The notes beneath the pieces were generated by a model. The model saw only the letters and a list, made by a program, of their open reading frames with translations, was not told where the DNA came from and made no database searches. A program made the position numbers and the translations under genes. Shown here one piece after another: positions 24,662 to 33,320 of a DNA stretch of 64,000 nt. The stretch is from positions 2,392,033 to 2,456,032 of the forward strand of contig NZ_CAMPOV010000001.1 of NCBI RefSeq assembly GCF_946892675.1. The letters are read 5' to 3'. The stretch is from Arthrobacter sp. Marseille-P9274 (lineage in GTDB: Bacteria > Actinomycetota > Actinomycetes > Actinomycetales > Micrococcaceae). Position 1 is the first letter of the stretch, and the number at the start of each line of letters is the position of its first letter.

Positions 24662-26077
24662 ATGAGCGGTAGCAGCGTGTCGCAACGGCCGTCGAGCGCC
24701 TTGCGCAGGGTGCTGGTTCCCCTTGCCCTGGCGCAGTTCATCTGCAGTTTCGCCGGCTCAAACATGAACGTCATGATCAACGATATGAGCGAGGACCTCG
24801 ACACCACCGTGCAGGGCATCCAGACGGCGATCACTATCTTCCTGCTCGTCATGGCCGCGCTGATGATCCCCGGCGGGAAGCTGACCGACCGTTACGGACG
24901 GAAGCGGTGCCTGATCGTGGGCCTCGCCGTCTATGGTGTCGGCGCCCTGATCAGCGCCGTCTCTCCCAACCTCGGTGTCCTCATCATCGGAAACTCGATC
25001 CTCGAGGGCGTCGGCACGGCGCTGCTGATCCCGCCGGTGTACATCCTCACCACGTTGCTGTTCACCGAATTCACCTCGCGTGCACGCGCCTTCGGGGCGA
25101 TCAGCGCGATGGGAGGTGTCGGCGCGGCTGCGGGACCGTTGATCGGCGGCCTGATCACCTCCGCCCTGAGCTGGCGGGCTGCCTTCGTCTTCCAGGCGCT
25201 GATCATCGTGGTGATTATCCTGCTGAGCCGCCACATCAAGGATCCCCTGCCGCCGGATCCGACGAGCGTCTTCGATACAGGTGGTGCGGTCCTGTCGGCG
25301 GTCGGCCTCATCCTGATCGTCATGGGCATCCTTGCTGCGGACAACAACGTCTGGCTGATGGTCTCTCTACTCGTCGCCGGTGCCCTTGTGCTGCTGTGGT
25401 TCTTCCTCTCGGTTCGCGCCAAGGAACGTGCTGGGAAGGAGCCCTTGCTGTCGACGAGCCTATTCCGCAACCGCACGTCCAACCTCGGCCTCGCCACGCA
25501 AAACTTCCAATGGCTGGTGCTGATGGGATTGTCATTCACAGTCGCCGCCTACCTGCAGGTGGTGCGCGGCTACAACGCGATCGAGACCGGAGTCATCTTC
25601 ACGGCGGCCACGGTCGGGCTGCTCCTGTCGTCATTCGGCGCCGAGCGCTTCGCCAAGCGGCGTGCCCAGCGGACCCTCATCGTCCTGGGCTTCGCGATCA
25701 CGGTCGTCGGCATTATCGTCCTGATCACCATGGTGAACGAATCCTCCAGCCCCTGGGCGTTCGCACCAGGCCTTTTCCTTGCCGGGTTCGGCATCGGCGT
25801 GATGCTGACCCCCTCAGTCAACCTCGTCCAATCGAGCTTCGGCGAGGATCAGCAGGGTGAGATCTCCGGGCTGTCGCGCAGCGTGTCGAACCTCGGATCC
25901 TCGCTCGGGACGGCAATCGCAGGCACCATCCTGGTCGCCGGCCTCAGCCACGGCGGTTACGCGGCCGCGATGACAGCGCTGGCGGTCATCGGTCTCGGCG
26001 GACTGATCGTCTCGACGCTCCTCCCCCGCGGCGTGGTTCCACGTGCCGCTCCCGCGGCGTCGAGCGGGCCTGCCTGA
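24662..26077 (+). CDS. MFS transporter, DHA2 (14-TM) type
   Basis: A 471-residue integral membrane protein of the drug:H+ antiporter-2 group. The motif A loop is GGKLTDRYGRKRCLIVG and motif C-like glycines appear in GAAAGPLIGGLI. I count about 14 hydrophobic segments. The first segment starts directly after a short basic N-terminus. GGAAGG lies ahead of the ATG. It is divergent from the GH15 gene with a 189-nt gap, with no obvious regulator beside it, so the substrate is unknown. Its downstream terminator has been split by the IS3 element. Confidence 0.85.
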   Translation: MSGSSVSQRPSSALRRVLVPLALAQFICSFAGSNMNVMINDMSEDLDTTVQGIQTAITIFLLVMAALMIPGGKLTDRYGRKRCLIVGLAVYGVGALISAVSPNLGVLIIGNSILEGVGTALLIPPVYILTTLLFTEFTSRARAFGAISAMGGVGAAAGPLIGGLITSALSWRAAFVFQALIIVVIILLSRHIKDPLPPDPTSVFDTGGAVLSAVGLILIVMGILAADNNVWLMVSLLVAGALVLLWFFLSVRAKERAGKEPLLSTSLFRNRTSNLGLATQNFQWLVLMGLSFTVAAYLQVVRGYNAIETGVIFTAATVGLLLSSFGAERFAKRRAQRTLIVLGFAITVVGIIVLITMVNESSSPWAFAPGLFLAGFGIGVMLTPSVNLVQSSFGEDQQGEISGLSRSVSNLGSSLGTAIAGTILVAGLSHGGYAAAMTALAVIGLGGLIVSTLLPRGVVPRAAPAASSGPA

Positions 26078-26208
26078 GTCCATCTGCAGACCGGCCGGAT
26101 AGCAGAGGACTTGCCGTGAAGCGGGTTGCCCATGTCGGGCGCAGACGCAGAAGGCACCCGCAGCCGGGATGAACTGGTCCCCTGAAGCTGGACTGGGTAA
26201 TTAAGAGC

Positions 26209-27063
26209 CTAAACCTTGAGGGCCTGAGCACGGTATTGCACCGGGCTCAGGCCCTCGAGCTTTGTGGAGATCCTTTCGGTGTTGTACCAGCGGATGTATT
26301 CGTGGATGGCTGATGTGAGTGCGCCGGTGCTGAGGAATCGGACATGGTGGAAGAGCTCTTCCTTGAGGTGTCCGAAGAAGTTTTCCATCACTGCGTTGTC
26401 GTAGCAGTTGCCCTTGCGGGACATCGATTGGATGGCGTTGGCGCCCTGCAGGAGTCTCCGCCATGAGGCGTGCTGGTATTGGAATCCCTGGTCTGAGTGC
26501 ACGATCGGTTTCTGCCCATACTCGAGCGTTGCCAGCGCCATACGCAGTGAGGTGTTGGTGAGCGCCAGGTTCGGGGACAGGCCGACGGTGTAGGAGAGGA
26601 TCTGCCGGTCGAAAAGGTCCATGACGGGTGAGAGGTAGAGTTTTCGACCGTCGACTCTGAACTCGGTCACATCCGTTACCCACTTCTGGTTCGGGGCATC
26701 GGCATCGAAGTCCCGGTTCAGCAGATTGGGGGCAGTTTTGCCCTGTTCGCCTTGGTAGGAGTTGTAGCGTTTCCTTTGCCGGACCTTGCAGACGAGCTGC
26801 AGGGAACGCATGAGCTTCAGCACGGTCTTCTTCGCGACCGTCCACCCTTGCCGGGTCAGTTCAGTGTGGATGCGGCGGTGCCCGTATCTGCCGTGGTTCT
26901 TTGTGAAGATGGTCGTGGCAGCGCTCTTGACTGCTTCCTTCGGGTCGGGAGCCCTGAGTCGGGCCTGGTGGTAGAAGAACGTCGAACGGGCCAAGCCGGC
27001 GACCTGCAGCAGAACCGGCAGCGAAAAGTCGGCCTTGAGGGCGATGATGGCCTGAACCTTCAC
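26209..27063 (-). CDS. IS3-family transposase OrfB (DDE integrase)
   Basis: A 284-residue transposase catalytic part. The DD(35)E triad is D131 (WVTDVTEF), D191 (HSDQGFQYQ) and E227 (DNAVMENFFGHLK), with exactly 35 residues between the second D and E. An N-terminal HTH_21 region (GRYGHRRIHTELTRQG) is at residues 58-73. It starts with a GTG overlapping the orfA stop (GTGA). In this family the active transposase is normally an OrfAB fusion made by -1 frameshifting; OrfB may also be made alone by coupling. Confidence 0.95.
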   Translation of the reverse strand: MKVQAIIALKADFSLPVLLQVAGLARSTFFYHQARLRAPDPKEAVKSAATTIFTKNHGRYGHRRIHTELTRQGWTVAKKTVLKLMRSLQLVCKVRQRKRYNSYQGEQGKTAPNLLNRDFDADAPNQKWVTDVTEFRVDGRKLYLSPVMDLFDRQILSYTVGLSPNLALTNTSLRMALATLEYGQKPIVHSDQGFQYQHASWRRLLQGANAIQSMSRKGNCYDNAVMENFFGHLKEELFHHVRFLSTGALTSAIHEYIRWYNTERISTKLEGLSPVQYRAQALKV

Positions 27064-27548
27064 CGTTGTTTTGGTGCCCTCAAGGCCCGCAATTTTCCCA
27101 GGTAGGCCACTTCCGCCCGCAGCCGTTCATTCTCCCGGCGCAGCCGCTCCAGTTCAGATGGCTCCGCCGGCGGTGGAGCGCCGGGCTTCCTCGGTCTGCC
27201 TTTAGGCTTCGGACGCAGGGCGTCCGCGCCCTGGCGGTGATATACCCGTACCCATGTCTCGAGCAGACGAGGTGAGGACAGGTCCGCCTCAGCCGCGAGG
27301 TCCGAAGCGCTCTCACCGGCCAGGAACTTCTCTACCAAGGCGAGCTTAAACTCGAACGAGTACGCCTTTTTTGTCGGTTTGCCCACGAGCGCTCCTCGAC
27401 CATGGATCCTCCACCGCCGATAAAGGTGCCTAACCGGCCAGCGGGCCACGCCCAGTATGGTTGCGGTCGCCGTATCTGCGATGCCCTTCTCGAACCACGC
27501 TACAGCGGCCTCCCGCTGCACAACCGACAACGAACTACGTGCATACAT
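27060..27548 (-). CDS. IS3-family transposase OrfA (DNA binding)
   Basis: A 162-residue protein with two helix-turn-helix segments (about residues 8-50 and 62-105) and a C-terminal leucine-zipper-like coiled coil (ELERLRRENERLRAEVAYL). This order is typical of the IS150 group. It binds the terminal repeats. Near its end is GGGAAAA (27093-27099, minus strand) read as G GGA AAA, a canonical -1 slippery heptamer; the -1 frame from there stays open into orfB, allowing an OrfAB fusion. Confidence 0.93.
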   Translation of the reverse strand: MYARSSLSVVQREAAVAWFEKGIADTATATILGVARWPVRHLYRRWRIHGRGALVGKPTKKAYSFEFKLALVEKFLAGESASDLAAEADLSSPRLLETWVRVYHRQGADALRPKPKGRPRKPGAPPPAEPSELERLRRENERLRAEVAYLGKLRALRAPKQR

Positions 27549-27643
27549 AAAAGTGCTCCCCGGATGTCGGAACTGAATTTCTCAGTCCAACTTCCGGGGA
27601 GCACTTCAGGATGGCTGCGGGTGCCTCGTTGAGCAGTAGTGCC

Positions 27644-28351
27644 TTATGCCTCGGTGAGGACCTTGGTCACGTTCGGGTCGACGGAGATGCCCGGACCGAA
27701 GGTGGTGGACACCGTGGCCTTGGAGATGTACCGGCCCTTGGAAGCGGACGGCTTCAGGCGGAGCACCTCCTCCAGCGCGGCGGCGTAGTTCTCGGCCAGC
27801 TTGGTGGCGTCAAAGGACACCTTGCCGATGATGAAGTGGAGGTTGGCGTGCTTGTCGACGCGGAAGTCGATCTTGCCACCCTTGATGTCATTGACAGCCT
27901 TCGCCACGTCCGGGGTGACCGTGCCGGTCTTCGGGTTCGGCATCAGGTTACGCGGGCCGAGCACCTTGCCCAGCCGGCCGACCTTGCCCATCAGATCCGG
28001 GCTGGCAACGGCGGCGTCGAAGTCGGTCCAGCCGCCCTGGATCCGCTCGATCAGGTCATCGGAGCCAACGAAGTCGGCGCCGGCGGCAATCGCGGCCTCA
28101 GCCTTTTCGCCGGTGGCGAAGACCAGCACGCGGGCGGTCTTACCGGTGCCGTGCGGCAGGTTGACGGTACCGCGGACCATCTGGTCGGCCTTGCGGGGGT
28201 CCACGCTCAGGCGGAATGCAACCTCAACGGTGGCATCGAACTTGGAAGGGTTGGATTCCTTCGCCAGGGTGATCGCTTCGAACGGAGCGTACTGCTTGCC
28301 CGCCTCGATCTTGGCTACAGCTGCCTCATATGCTTTGCTGCGCTTTGCCAT
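27644..28351 (-). CDS. rplA: Ribosomal protein L1
   Basis: A 235-residue L1 of normal length. The conserved RNA-binding block is [18 protein letters not shown]1 forms the mobile stalk at the E site and in many bacteria represses its own operon by binding the mRNA. The ATG at 28351 has GGAGAAAAAGC upstream; an 18-codon in-frame extension is not used. It follows rplK. Its terminator is interrupted by the IS3 element, which may let transcription run into the IS or change the 3' end. Confidence 0.98.
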   Translation of the reverse strand: MAKRSKAYEAAVAKIEAGKQYAPFEAITLAKESNPSKFDATVEVAFRLSVDPRKADQMVRGTVNLPHGTGKTARVLVFATGEKAEAAIAAGADFVGSDDLIERIQGGWTDFDAAVASPDLMGKVGRLGKVLGPRNLMPNPKTGTVTPDVAKAVNDIKGGKIDFRVDKHANLHFIIGKVSFDATKLAENYAAALEEVLRLKPSASKGRYISKATVSTTFGPGISVDPNVTKVLTEA

Positions 28352-28405
28352 CTGCTTTTTCTCCTTATGCAGTTGTGGTCTGCGGACCGCGCCCGGCCCT
28401 GCCAC

Positions 28406-28449
28406 AACGACGGCGACCCGCGGGTCATGCGGAGGATTCCGCCGTCGTT
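28406..28449 (-). other. Hairpin in the rplK-rplA spacer
   Basis: Arms AACGACGGCG (28406-28415) and CGCCGTCGTT (28440-28449) can pair over a 24-nt loop. It lies between the rplK stop and the rplA ribosome site and could take part in L1 feedback control or mRNA processing. Inference only. Confidence 0.35.
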
Positions 28450-28478
28450 CTTTGTATTGTCTTGTTACCGCTTGGGAC

Positions 28479-28910
28479 TTAGCCCTCTACGGTGATGCCC
28501 ATCGAGCGGGCGGTGCCGGCGATGATCTTGGCCGCGGCCTGGATATCGTTGGCGTTCAGGTCTTCCATCTTCGAGGAAGCGATTTCCTCGACCTGGGCCT
28601 GGGTCAGCTTCGCGACCTTGACGGTGTGCGGAGTGGCCGAGCCCTTCTGCACGCCTGCAGCCTTCTTGATCAGCTCGGCGGCCGGCGGGGTCTTGGTGAC
28701 GAAGGTGAAAGAGCGGTCTTCGTAGACCGTGATTTCAACCGGGATCACGTTGCCGCGCTGGGATTCCGTGGCGGCGTTGTACGCCTTGCAGAATTCCATG
28801 ATGTTCACACCGTGCTGGCCAAGTGCAGGACCGATCGGCGGGGCCGGGTTGGCGGCGCCTGCCTGGATCTGCAGCTTGATGAGGCCGGTGACCTTTTTCT
28901 TGGGGGCCAT
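28479..28910 (-). CDS. rplK: Ribosomal protein L11
   Basis: A 143-residue L11. Family blocks include the [22 protein letters not shown] segment (proline-rich switch and tRNA/rRNA interface) and the C-terminal rRNA-binding [12 protein letters not shown]. It belongs to the GTPase-associated centre and is the binding site region for thiostrepton-type antibiotics. AGAAGGACC precedes the ATG. It sits between nusG and rplA in the standard order. Confidence 0.98.
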
Positions 28911-29036
28911 ATCGGGTCCTTCTCTTCTTTGCGTACCGGAGGCACAGGAGCGTGCCGGCGGTGGTTGGCCACCCTGGCGAGGTGGCCGGCCGCGCAGGAC
29001 GGGTAAAGCGGGCCGGCCTGCGCGAAGTTCTTGGGG

Positions 29037-29897
29037 TTAGTGGATCTTGGTGACCTGGTTGAACGAGAGCGTCACCGGGGTTTCGCGCTCGAAGATGGTC
29101 ACCAGCACCACCAGCTGCTGGGACTCCGGCTTGATCTCGGAGATCGTGGCCGGGAGGGTCTCGAACGGGCCGTCGTTGACGGTGACCGACTCGCCGACCT
29201 CGAAGTCCACGGCGATCGGCGCGGCGGCCTGGGCCGCCTTTGCCGGCTTGCCGGCTTCCGGCTTGGCCGCGGTCACGGTGTGCTCGAGCATGGAGAACAC
29301 TTCGTTCAGGCTCAGCGGCACCGGGTTGTGGGCGTTGCCGACGAAGCCGGTCACGCCGGGGGTGTGGCGGACGGCGCCCCAGGAGGCGTCGGTCAGGTCC
29401 ATGCGGACGAGGACATAGCCGGGGATGCGCACGCGGTTGACGATCTTCCGCGTGGTGTTCTTGATCTCCACGACCTCTTCCATGGGGACCTGGATCTCGA
29501 AGATGTAGTCCTCCATGTTCAGGGTCTGGATACGGGTCTCCAGGTTGACCTTCACACGGTTTTCGTAGCCGGCGTAAGAGTGGATGACGTACCAGTCGCC
29601 GGGCTGCCGGCGGAGCTTGGCTCGGAAGGCTTCGACCGGATCTTCTTCCGGTTCGGCTTCGGCTTCCTCGGCGGCAGGCTCCTCGCCCTCGCCGGTTTCC
29701 TCTGCGGCGGCTTCGGCGTCCTCGCCGGCCTCCTCAGCGTCAGGCTCCTCGCCCTCGCTGGCTTCGTCGGCGTCGGCAAGGTCCTCGGCAACGTCGAAAG
29801 CCGGCGCCTCATCGGCGCCGGTCACGGTGGCCTGATCCGGTGTCTCCAGATCAGCGGTTTCCTCGGTGTTCTGCGACTCGAGTTCCTGCTCGGACAC
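29037..29897 (-). CDS. nusG: Transcription termination/antitermination protein NusG
   Basis: A 286-residue NusG. The NGN domain starts at about residue 98 with [18 protein letters not shown] and the KOW domain is at the C-terminus ([19 protein letters not shown]). The first 90 residues are a highly acidic alanine/glutamate-rich extension with no fold motifs; such extensions are known in high-GC actinobacteria but this one is long. NusG links RNA polymerase with Rho or the ribosome. It lies between secE and rplK. Confidence 0.97.
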   Translation of the reverse strand: MSEQELESQNTEETADLETPDQATVTGADEAPAFDVAEDLADADEASEGEEPDAEEAGEDAEAAAEETGEGEEPAAEEAEAEPEEDPVEAFRAKLRRQPGDWYVIHSYAGYENRVKVNLETRIQTLNMEDYIFEIQVPMEEVVEIKNTTRKIVNRVRIPGYVLVRMDLTDASWGAVRHTPGVTGFVGNAHNPVPLSLNEVFSMLEHTVTAAKPEAGKPAKAAQAAAPIAVDFEVGESVTVNDGPFETLPATISEIKPESQQLVVLVTIFERETPVTLSFNQVTKIH

Positions 29898-30007
29898 TTA
29901 GCTTCCTGCTTTCTTCTTCAGCTCTGGTTGGTTCGCTCTGCCTGCCTGCCAGGCCCGCGCGTTGCCCGCCGTTTCCGGTACGAACGGCAGAATCCTGAGC
30001 AAGGACG

Positions 30008-30286
30008 CTACTGTTCGGGCGCTCCGTCACCGAAGATGAACAGCGCACCCTGACCGAAGACGAGATCCAAGACTGTCACGATCAGCATCATGATGACGAC
30101 GAAGGCGATCACCACGAGCGTGTAGTTGAGCAGTTCCTTGCGGGTCGGCGTAACGACCTTCTTCAACTCCGCGATGACCTGGCGGATGAAGAGGATGATC
30201 TTGCCGAAGAATCCACGCTTCTCGGGGCTCTTGCCCGACGGGCGTCTCGAGCTTCCGGCAGCCGTTTCGGTCAACCTGTGCCTCAC
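30008..30286 (-). CDS. secE: Preprotein translocase subunit SecE
   Basis: A 92-residue SecE with one membrane segment (LLNYTLVVIAFVVIMMLIVTVL) after the conserved amphipathic part FFGKIILFIRQVIAELKKVVTPTRKE. It stabilises SecY in the export channel. In this frame the only start is the GTG at 30286. An ATG four bases upstream opens a different frame reading MSEAQV, which looks like the normal Arthrobacter-type N-terminus; one extra T near 30272 would explain the shift (see findings). The gene is otherwise complete and sits before nusG and after tRNA-Trp. Confidence 0.88.
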   Translation of the reverse strand: MRHRLTETAAGSSRRPSGKSPEKRGFFGKIILFIRQVIAELKKVVTPTRKELLNYTLVVIAFVVIMMLIVTVLDLVFGQGALFIFGDGAPEQ

Positions 30287-30389
30287 TCATCTAGTCCGGT
30301 AGCCGGTGAGCCGGTCCGCGACCGGCAGCACCGCTGGCGTCACGCCATGTATTGCTTGAACTGCTGCTTCCCGCCGAGACGGTAATGCG

Positions 30390-30462
30390 CAGGGCAGACA
30401 GGACTCGAACCTGCAACCTGCGGTTTTGGAGACCGCTGCGCTACCAATTGCGCCACTACCCT
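30390..30462 (-). tRNA. trpT: tRNA-Trp (anticodon CCA)
   Basis: A 73-nt cloverleaf reading AGGGTAG at the 5' end and CTGCCCT plus discriminator G at the 3' end. The anticodon loop is TCTCCAAAA with CCA; the T loop is GGTTCGAGTCC. The CCA tail is not encoded. It is directly upstream of secE, the usual actinobacterial order. Confidence 0.97.
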
Positions 30463-30755
30463 TTGGGTTGATCCACGAGCGCCGAAACCTTCACAGGCAC
30501 GGCACATCATGGCGTTCTTCAACACCGGAGATCAAGTGTACGTCAGGGAAGCCCTTTCGTCGAACCGACCTCGCCCTCCCTTCGAAGGGGGACTCTCTAT
30601 TATGCAACATTTCCGGCCCAGCACCGAACCGGCGTCCTCGACCGCAGCTGCCGCACACGGAACCTCTTGCCGCTTCCGGTCACGCGGGACAGGCGCAGCG
30701 GCAAAGCTTTAGACTGGCCGGGAACAGTTTTGACGCTTAATCAGACGGGAAATCC

Positions 30756-31964
30756 ATGCCTGCCACCGCGCGCATCTCACAGCGCATCGCCGCCATTGCC
30801 GAATCCGCCACCCTGGCTGTCGATGCCAAGGCCAAAGCGTTGAAGGCAGCCGGCCGCCCGGTCATTGGGTTCGGCGCCGGCGAGCCCGACTTTCCCACCC
30901 CGGACTACATCGTGGAAGCAGCGATCGCTGCTGCCCGCCAGCCGAAGTTCCACCGCTACTCCCCCGCCAGCGGGCTTCCCGAGCTGAAGCAGGCCATCGC
31001 GGAGAAGACCAAGCGCGACTCCGGATACGAGGTGGAACCCGCCCAGGTGCTCGTGACCAACGGCGGCAAACAGGCCGTCTACGAATCCTTCGCCACCCTG
31101 CTTGACCCGGGCGATGAGGTCCTCGTGCCGACCCCGTACTGGACCACGTATCCGGAGGCCATCCGGCTCGCCGGCGGCGTCCCCGTCGAGGTTTTTGCGG
31201 GCCCGGAACAGGGTTACCTCGTTACCGTGGACCAGCTGGAAGCAGCCCTGACCGAGCGGACCAAGATCCTGCTGTTCGTCTCGCCGTCGAACCCCACCGG
31301 CGCCGTGTACTCGCCGGAACAGGTCGCCGAAATCGGAAAGTGGGCCGCGTCCAAGGACCTCTGGGTCGTCACGGACGAGATCTACGAGCACCTGACCTAT
31401 GACGGCATGCCCTTCACCTCCATCGCCACTGCGGCACCTGAACTGGGCGACAAGGTCGTCATCCTCAACGGTGTGGCCAAGACATACGCGATGACAGGCT
31501 GGCGTGTCGGATGGATGATCGGGCCCAAGGACGTCATCAAAGCGGCGACGAACATGCAGTCCCACGCCACGTCCAACGTCGCCAACGTGTCCCAGATGGC
31601 AGCCCTGGCCGCGGTTTCCGGGCCGCTGACCGCCGTCGACGAGATGAAGGTCGCCTTCGACCGCCGGCGCAAGGCAATGGTCACGGCGCTCAACGAGATC
31701 GAGGGTGTGGAATGTCCGACGCCCAAGGGCGCGTTCTACGCCTACGCGGACGTCCGCGGGCTCCTCGGCAAGGAGATCGGCGGCGTACGTCCGGCGACAT
31801 CGGCCGAGCTGGCGTCGCTCATCCTGGACAAGGTCGAGGTGGCCGTGGTCCCGGGTGAGGCCTTCGGTCCCTCCGGGTATGTCCGCCTGTCCTACGCCCT
31901 CGGCGACGAGGACCTGGCCACCGGCGTCGGCCGGCTCCAGGAGTTCCTCGGCACTGCCAAGTAG
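30756..31964 (+). CDS. Class I/II PLP-dependent aminotransferase (aspartate type)
   Basis: A 402-residue fold-type I aminotransferase. The PLP lysine is K242 in [15 protein letters not shown], with TNGGKQA (phosphate-binding region) at 101-107, [10 protein letters not shown] at 176-185 and the C-terminal arginine region YVRLSYA. It is most like the aspartate/prephenate aminotransferases placed beside secE in many actinobacteria. A 293-nt gap after tRNA-Trp precedes it with no other gene seen. It runs into the convergent flavoprotein gene with only 5 nt between stops. Confidence 0.88.
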   Translation: MPATARISQRIAAIAESATLAVDAKAKALKAAGRPVIGFGAGEPDFPTPDYIVEAAIAAARQPKFHRYSPASGLPELKQAIAEKTKRDSGYEVEPAQVLVTNGGKQAVYESFATLLDPGDEVLVPTPYWTTYPEAIRLAGGVPVEVFAGPEQGYLVTVDQLEAALTERTKILLFVSPSNPTGAVYSPEQVAEIGKWAASKDLWVVTDEIYEHLTYDGMPFTSIATAAPELGDKVVILNGVAKTYAMTGWRVGWMIGPKDVIKAATNMQSHATSNVANVSQMAALAAVSGPLTAVDEMKVAFDRRRKAMVTALNEIEGVECPTPKGAFYAYADVRGLLGKEIGGVRPATSAELASLILDKVEVAVVPGEAFGPSGYVRLSYALGDEDLATGVGRLQEFLGTAK

Positions 31965-31969
31965 GGCTC

Positions 31970-33286
31970 TCAGCGCCGGGCGAACGGCGGCGCGTGCTCC
32001 GGCAACGGCCCGAAGGCGATCATGCGCGCGGGTAGCGCGCGCAGCCGCGGCAGATGCCGGGCGGCGAAGACCAGCAGCCGCGGCACTCCGGCGGGGCGGC
32101 CGGCGGACGTCCCCGAAAAGAGGATTTTGTGCAGCCGGCGCTGCGCCGCTTGGACCAGCAGGGTAGGCGGTTGCCGCCGTCTCTGCACGCTGGCGAGGTC
32201 CCGTCTTCTCACCTGGCCGCGCCGCAAAGGCGCGGCCAGGAGGCTTGCGGCCGCGACGGCATCCTGGATGGCCAGATTGATACCGACTCCGCCAGCCGGC
32301 GACATAGCGTGTGCCGCATCGCCGCTGCAGAGCAGCCCCGCCCGGTACCAGCGGCGCAACCTGTTCAGCCGAACGTCGAGCATTTGCACGTCGTCAAAGG
32401 ATTCGATCGTGCCCAGCCGATCCGCGAAGTCCGGCCGCAGCCTGCGCACCCGCTCGCGGAAGCGCTCCACGCCCTCGGCCCTCAGCCGGGCGTCCTGGCC
32501 CTTGTGCGTCAGGTAACCGATCTGGAAGTAGTCCTGCCGGAAGAGCGCCACCATCGCTTCGTCGGGCCCGAAGGACGGCACAATGCTGGCAATCCCTCCG
32601 AGCTCATCCGCATGCCGGGGAAGCCGGAACCACCAGACATCGAAAGGCACGGAATACTCCCTCGGTATGAGTCCGGCGAGCCTCCGCAAGGTCGAATGTC
32701 TGCCGTCGCACGCAACAACCAGCTCTGCGCGCAGTTCCGAATCGGGTACCGCACTCTCAGCAGGCCGCGATCGGCCGGTGCCGGCGTCGCGGTTACGGTA
32801 GCGCACCCCGGTGACCCGGCCATCTTCGTAGAGCAGGGCGATGACCTCTGAATTCATCTGCAGCCGGAACGTTGGTTCGCGGGCGGCGGCCTCGGCGAGG
32901 AAATTCAGGAAATCCCACTGCGGCAGCATCGCTACATAGTTGTAGGGGGCCCGCAGCCGCCCGAAGTCACCCAATGGCAGCCGGCTGCCGTCCGGCAGCG
33001 GCAGCTGGAAATTATCGAGCCGGCTCTGCGGCAGCCGGCGGAAGTCCTCGCCCAAGCCGAGTTCGTCCAGAAGCCGGATGGTGGAGGCATGGACCGTGTC
33101 CCCGCGGAAATCCCGGAGAAAGTCCGCGTGCTTCTCCAGCACGGTGACATCCACCCCGGCGCGCGCGAGCAGCAAGCCCAGCATGATTCCGGCGGGCCCT
33201 CCGCCGGCAACGATGCAAGAGGTCCTGCGGTGTTCCGGATGTTCCCGTCGCGGCGACTGCTCCGTCCACGGGGGCATGGATGCCAT
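31970..33286 (-). CDS. FAD-dependent aromatic-type monooxygenase
   Basis: A 438-residue class A flavoprotein. The FAD fingerprint is CIVAGGGPAGIMLGLLLA (about residues 25-42), the DG motif region is LVVACDGRHSTLRRLAG and the second FAD motif is CSGDAAHAMSPAGGVGINLA. The segment VLEKHADFLRDFRGDTVHAS is common in the UbiH/MhpA-like subgroup that hydroxylates phenolic or quinone substrates. The substrate is unknown. It is about 24 kb from the pob/pca cluster, so a role in aromatic catabolism is only possible. Confidence 0.8.
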   Translation of the reverse strand: MASMPPWTEQSPRREHPEHRRTSCIVAGGGPAGIMLGLLLARAGVDVTVLEKHADFLRDFRGDTVHASTIRLLDELGLGEDFRRLPQSRLDNFQLPLPDGSRLPLGDFGRLRAPYNYVAMLPQWDFLNFLAEAAAREPTFRLQMNSEVIALLYEDGRVTGVRYRNRDAGTGRSRPAESAVPDSELRAELVVACDGRHSTLRRLAGLIPREYSVPFDVWWFRLPRHADELGGIASIVPSFGPDEAMVALFRQDYFQIGYLTHKGQDARLRAEGVERFRERVRRLRPDFADRLGTIESFDDVQMLDVRLNRLRRWYRAGLLCSGDAAHAMSPAGGVGINLAIQDAVAAASLLAAPLRRGQVRRRDLASVQRRRQPPTLLVQAAQRRLHKILFSGTSAGRPAGVPRLLVFAARHLPRLRALPARMIAFGPLPEHAPPFARR

Positions 33287-33320
33287 GCTCCAGCTTAATT
33301 CCGGCGCGCGGGTCGGGAAA

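Larger units (their letters stand above)
26170..27608 (-). mobile_element. IS3-family (IS150-like) insertion sequence
   Basis: A 1439-bp element with 36-bp imperfect inverted repeats (26170-26205 and 27573-27608; 29 of 36 positions match), starting TGAA and ending TTCA. It is flanked by the 3-bp direct repeat GGA (26167-26169 and 27609-27611), the usual target duplication size for IS3. It encodes orfA and orfB in overlapping frames with a -1 slippery heptamer. All parts look intact, so it may be active. No second copy is in the window. Confidence 0.93.
26152..27626. terminator. Terminator hairpin split by an IS element
   Basis: Left arm AGGCACCCGCAGCC at 26152-26165 and right arm GGCTGCGGGTGCCT at 27613-27626 are exact reverse complements. 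Removing the IS and one GGA copy rejoins them with the 5-nt loop GGGAT. It would have ended both the plus-strand MFS gene and the minus-strand rplA transcript, whose stop codon is 18 nt away. Confidence 0.85.

Noticed and set aside
30463-30755. Possible gene between tRNA-Trp and the aminotransferase
   Set aside because: The short frames lack ribosome sites and sensible composition; the region is taken as promoter sequence.
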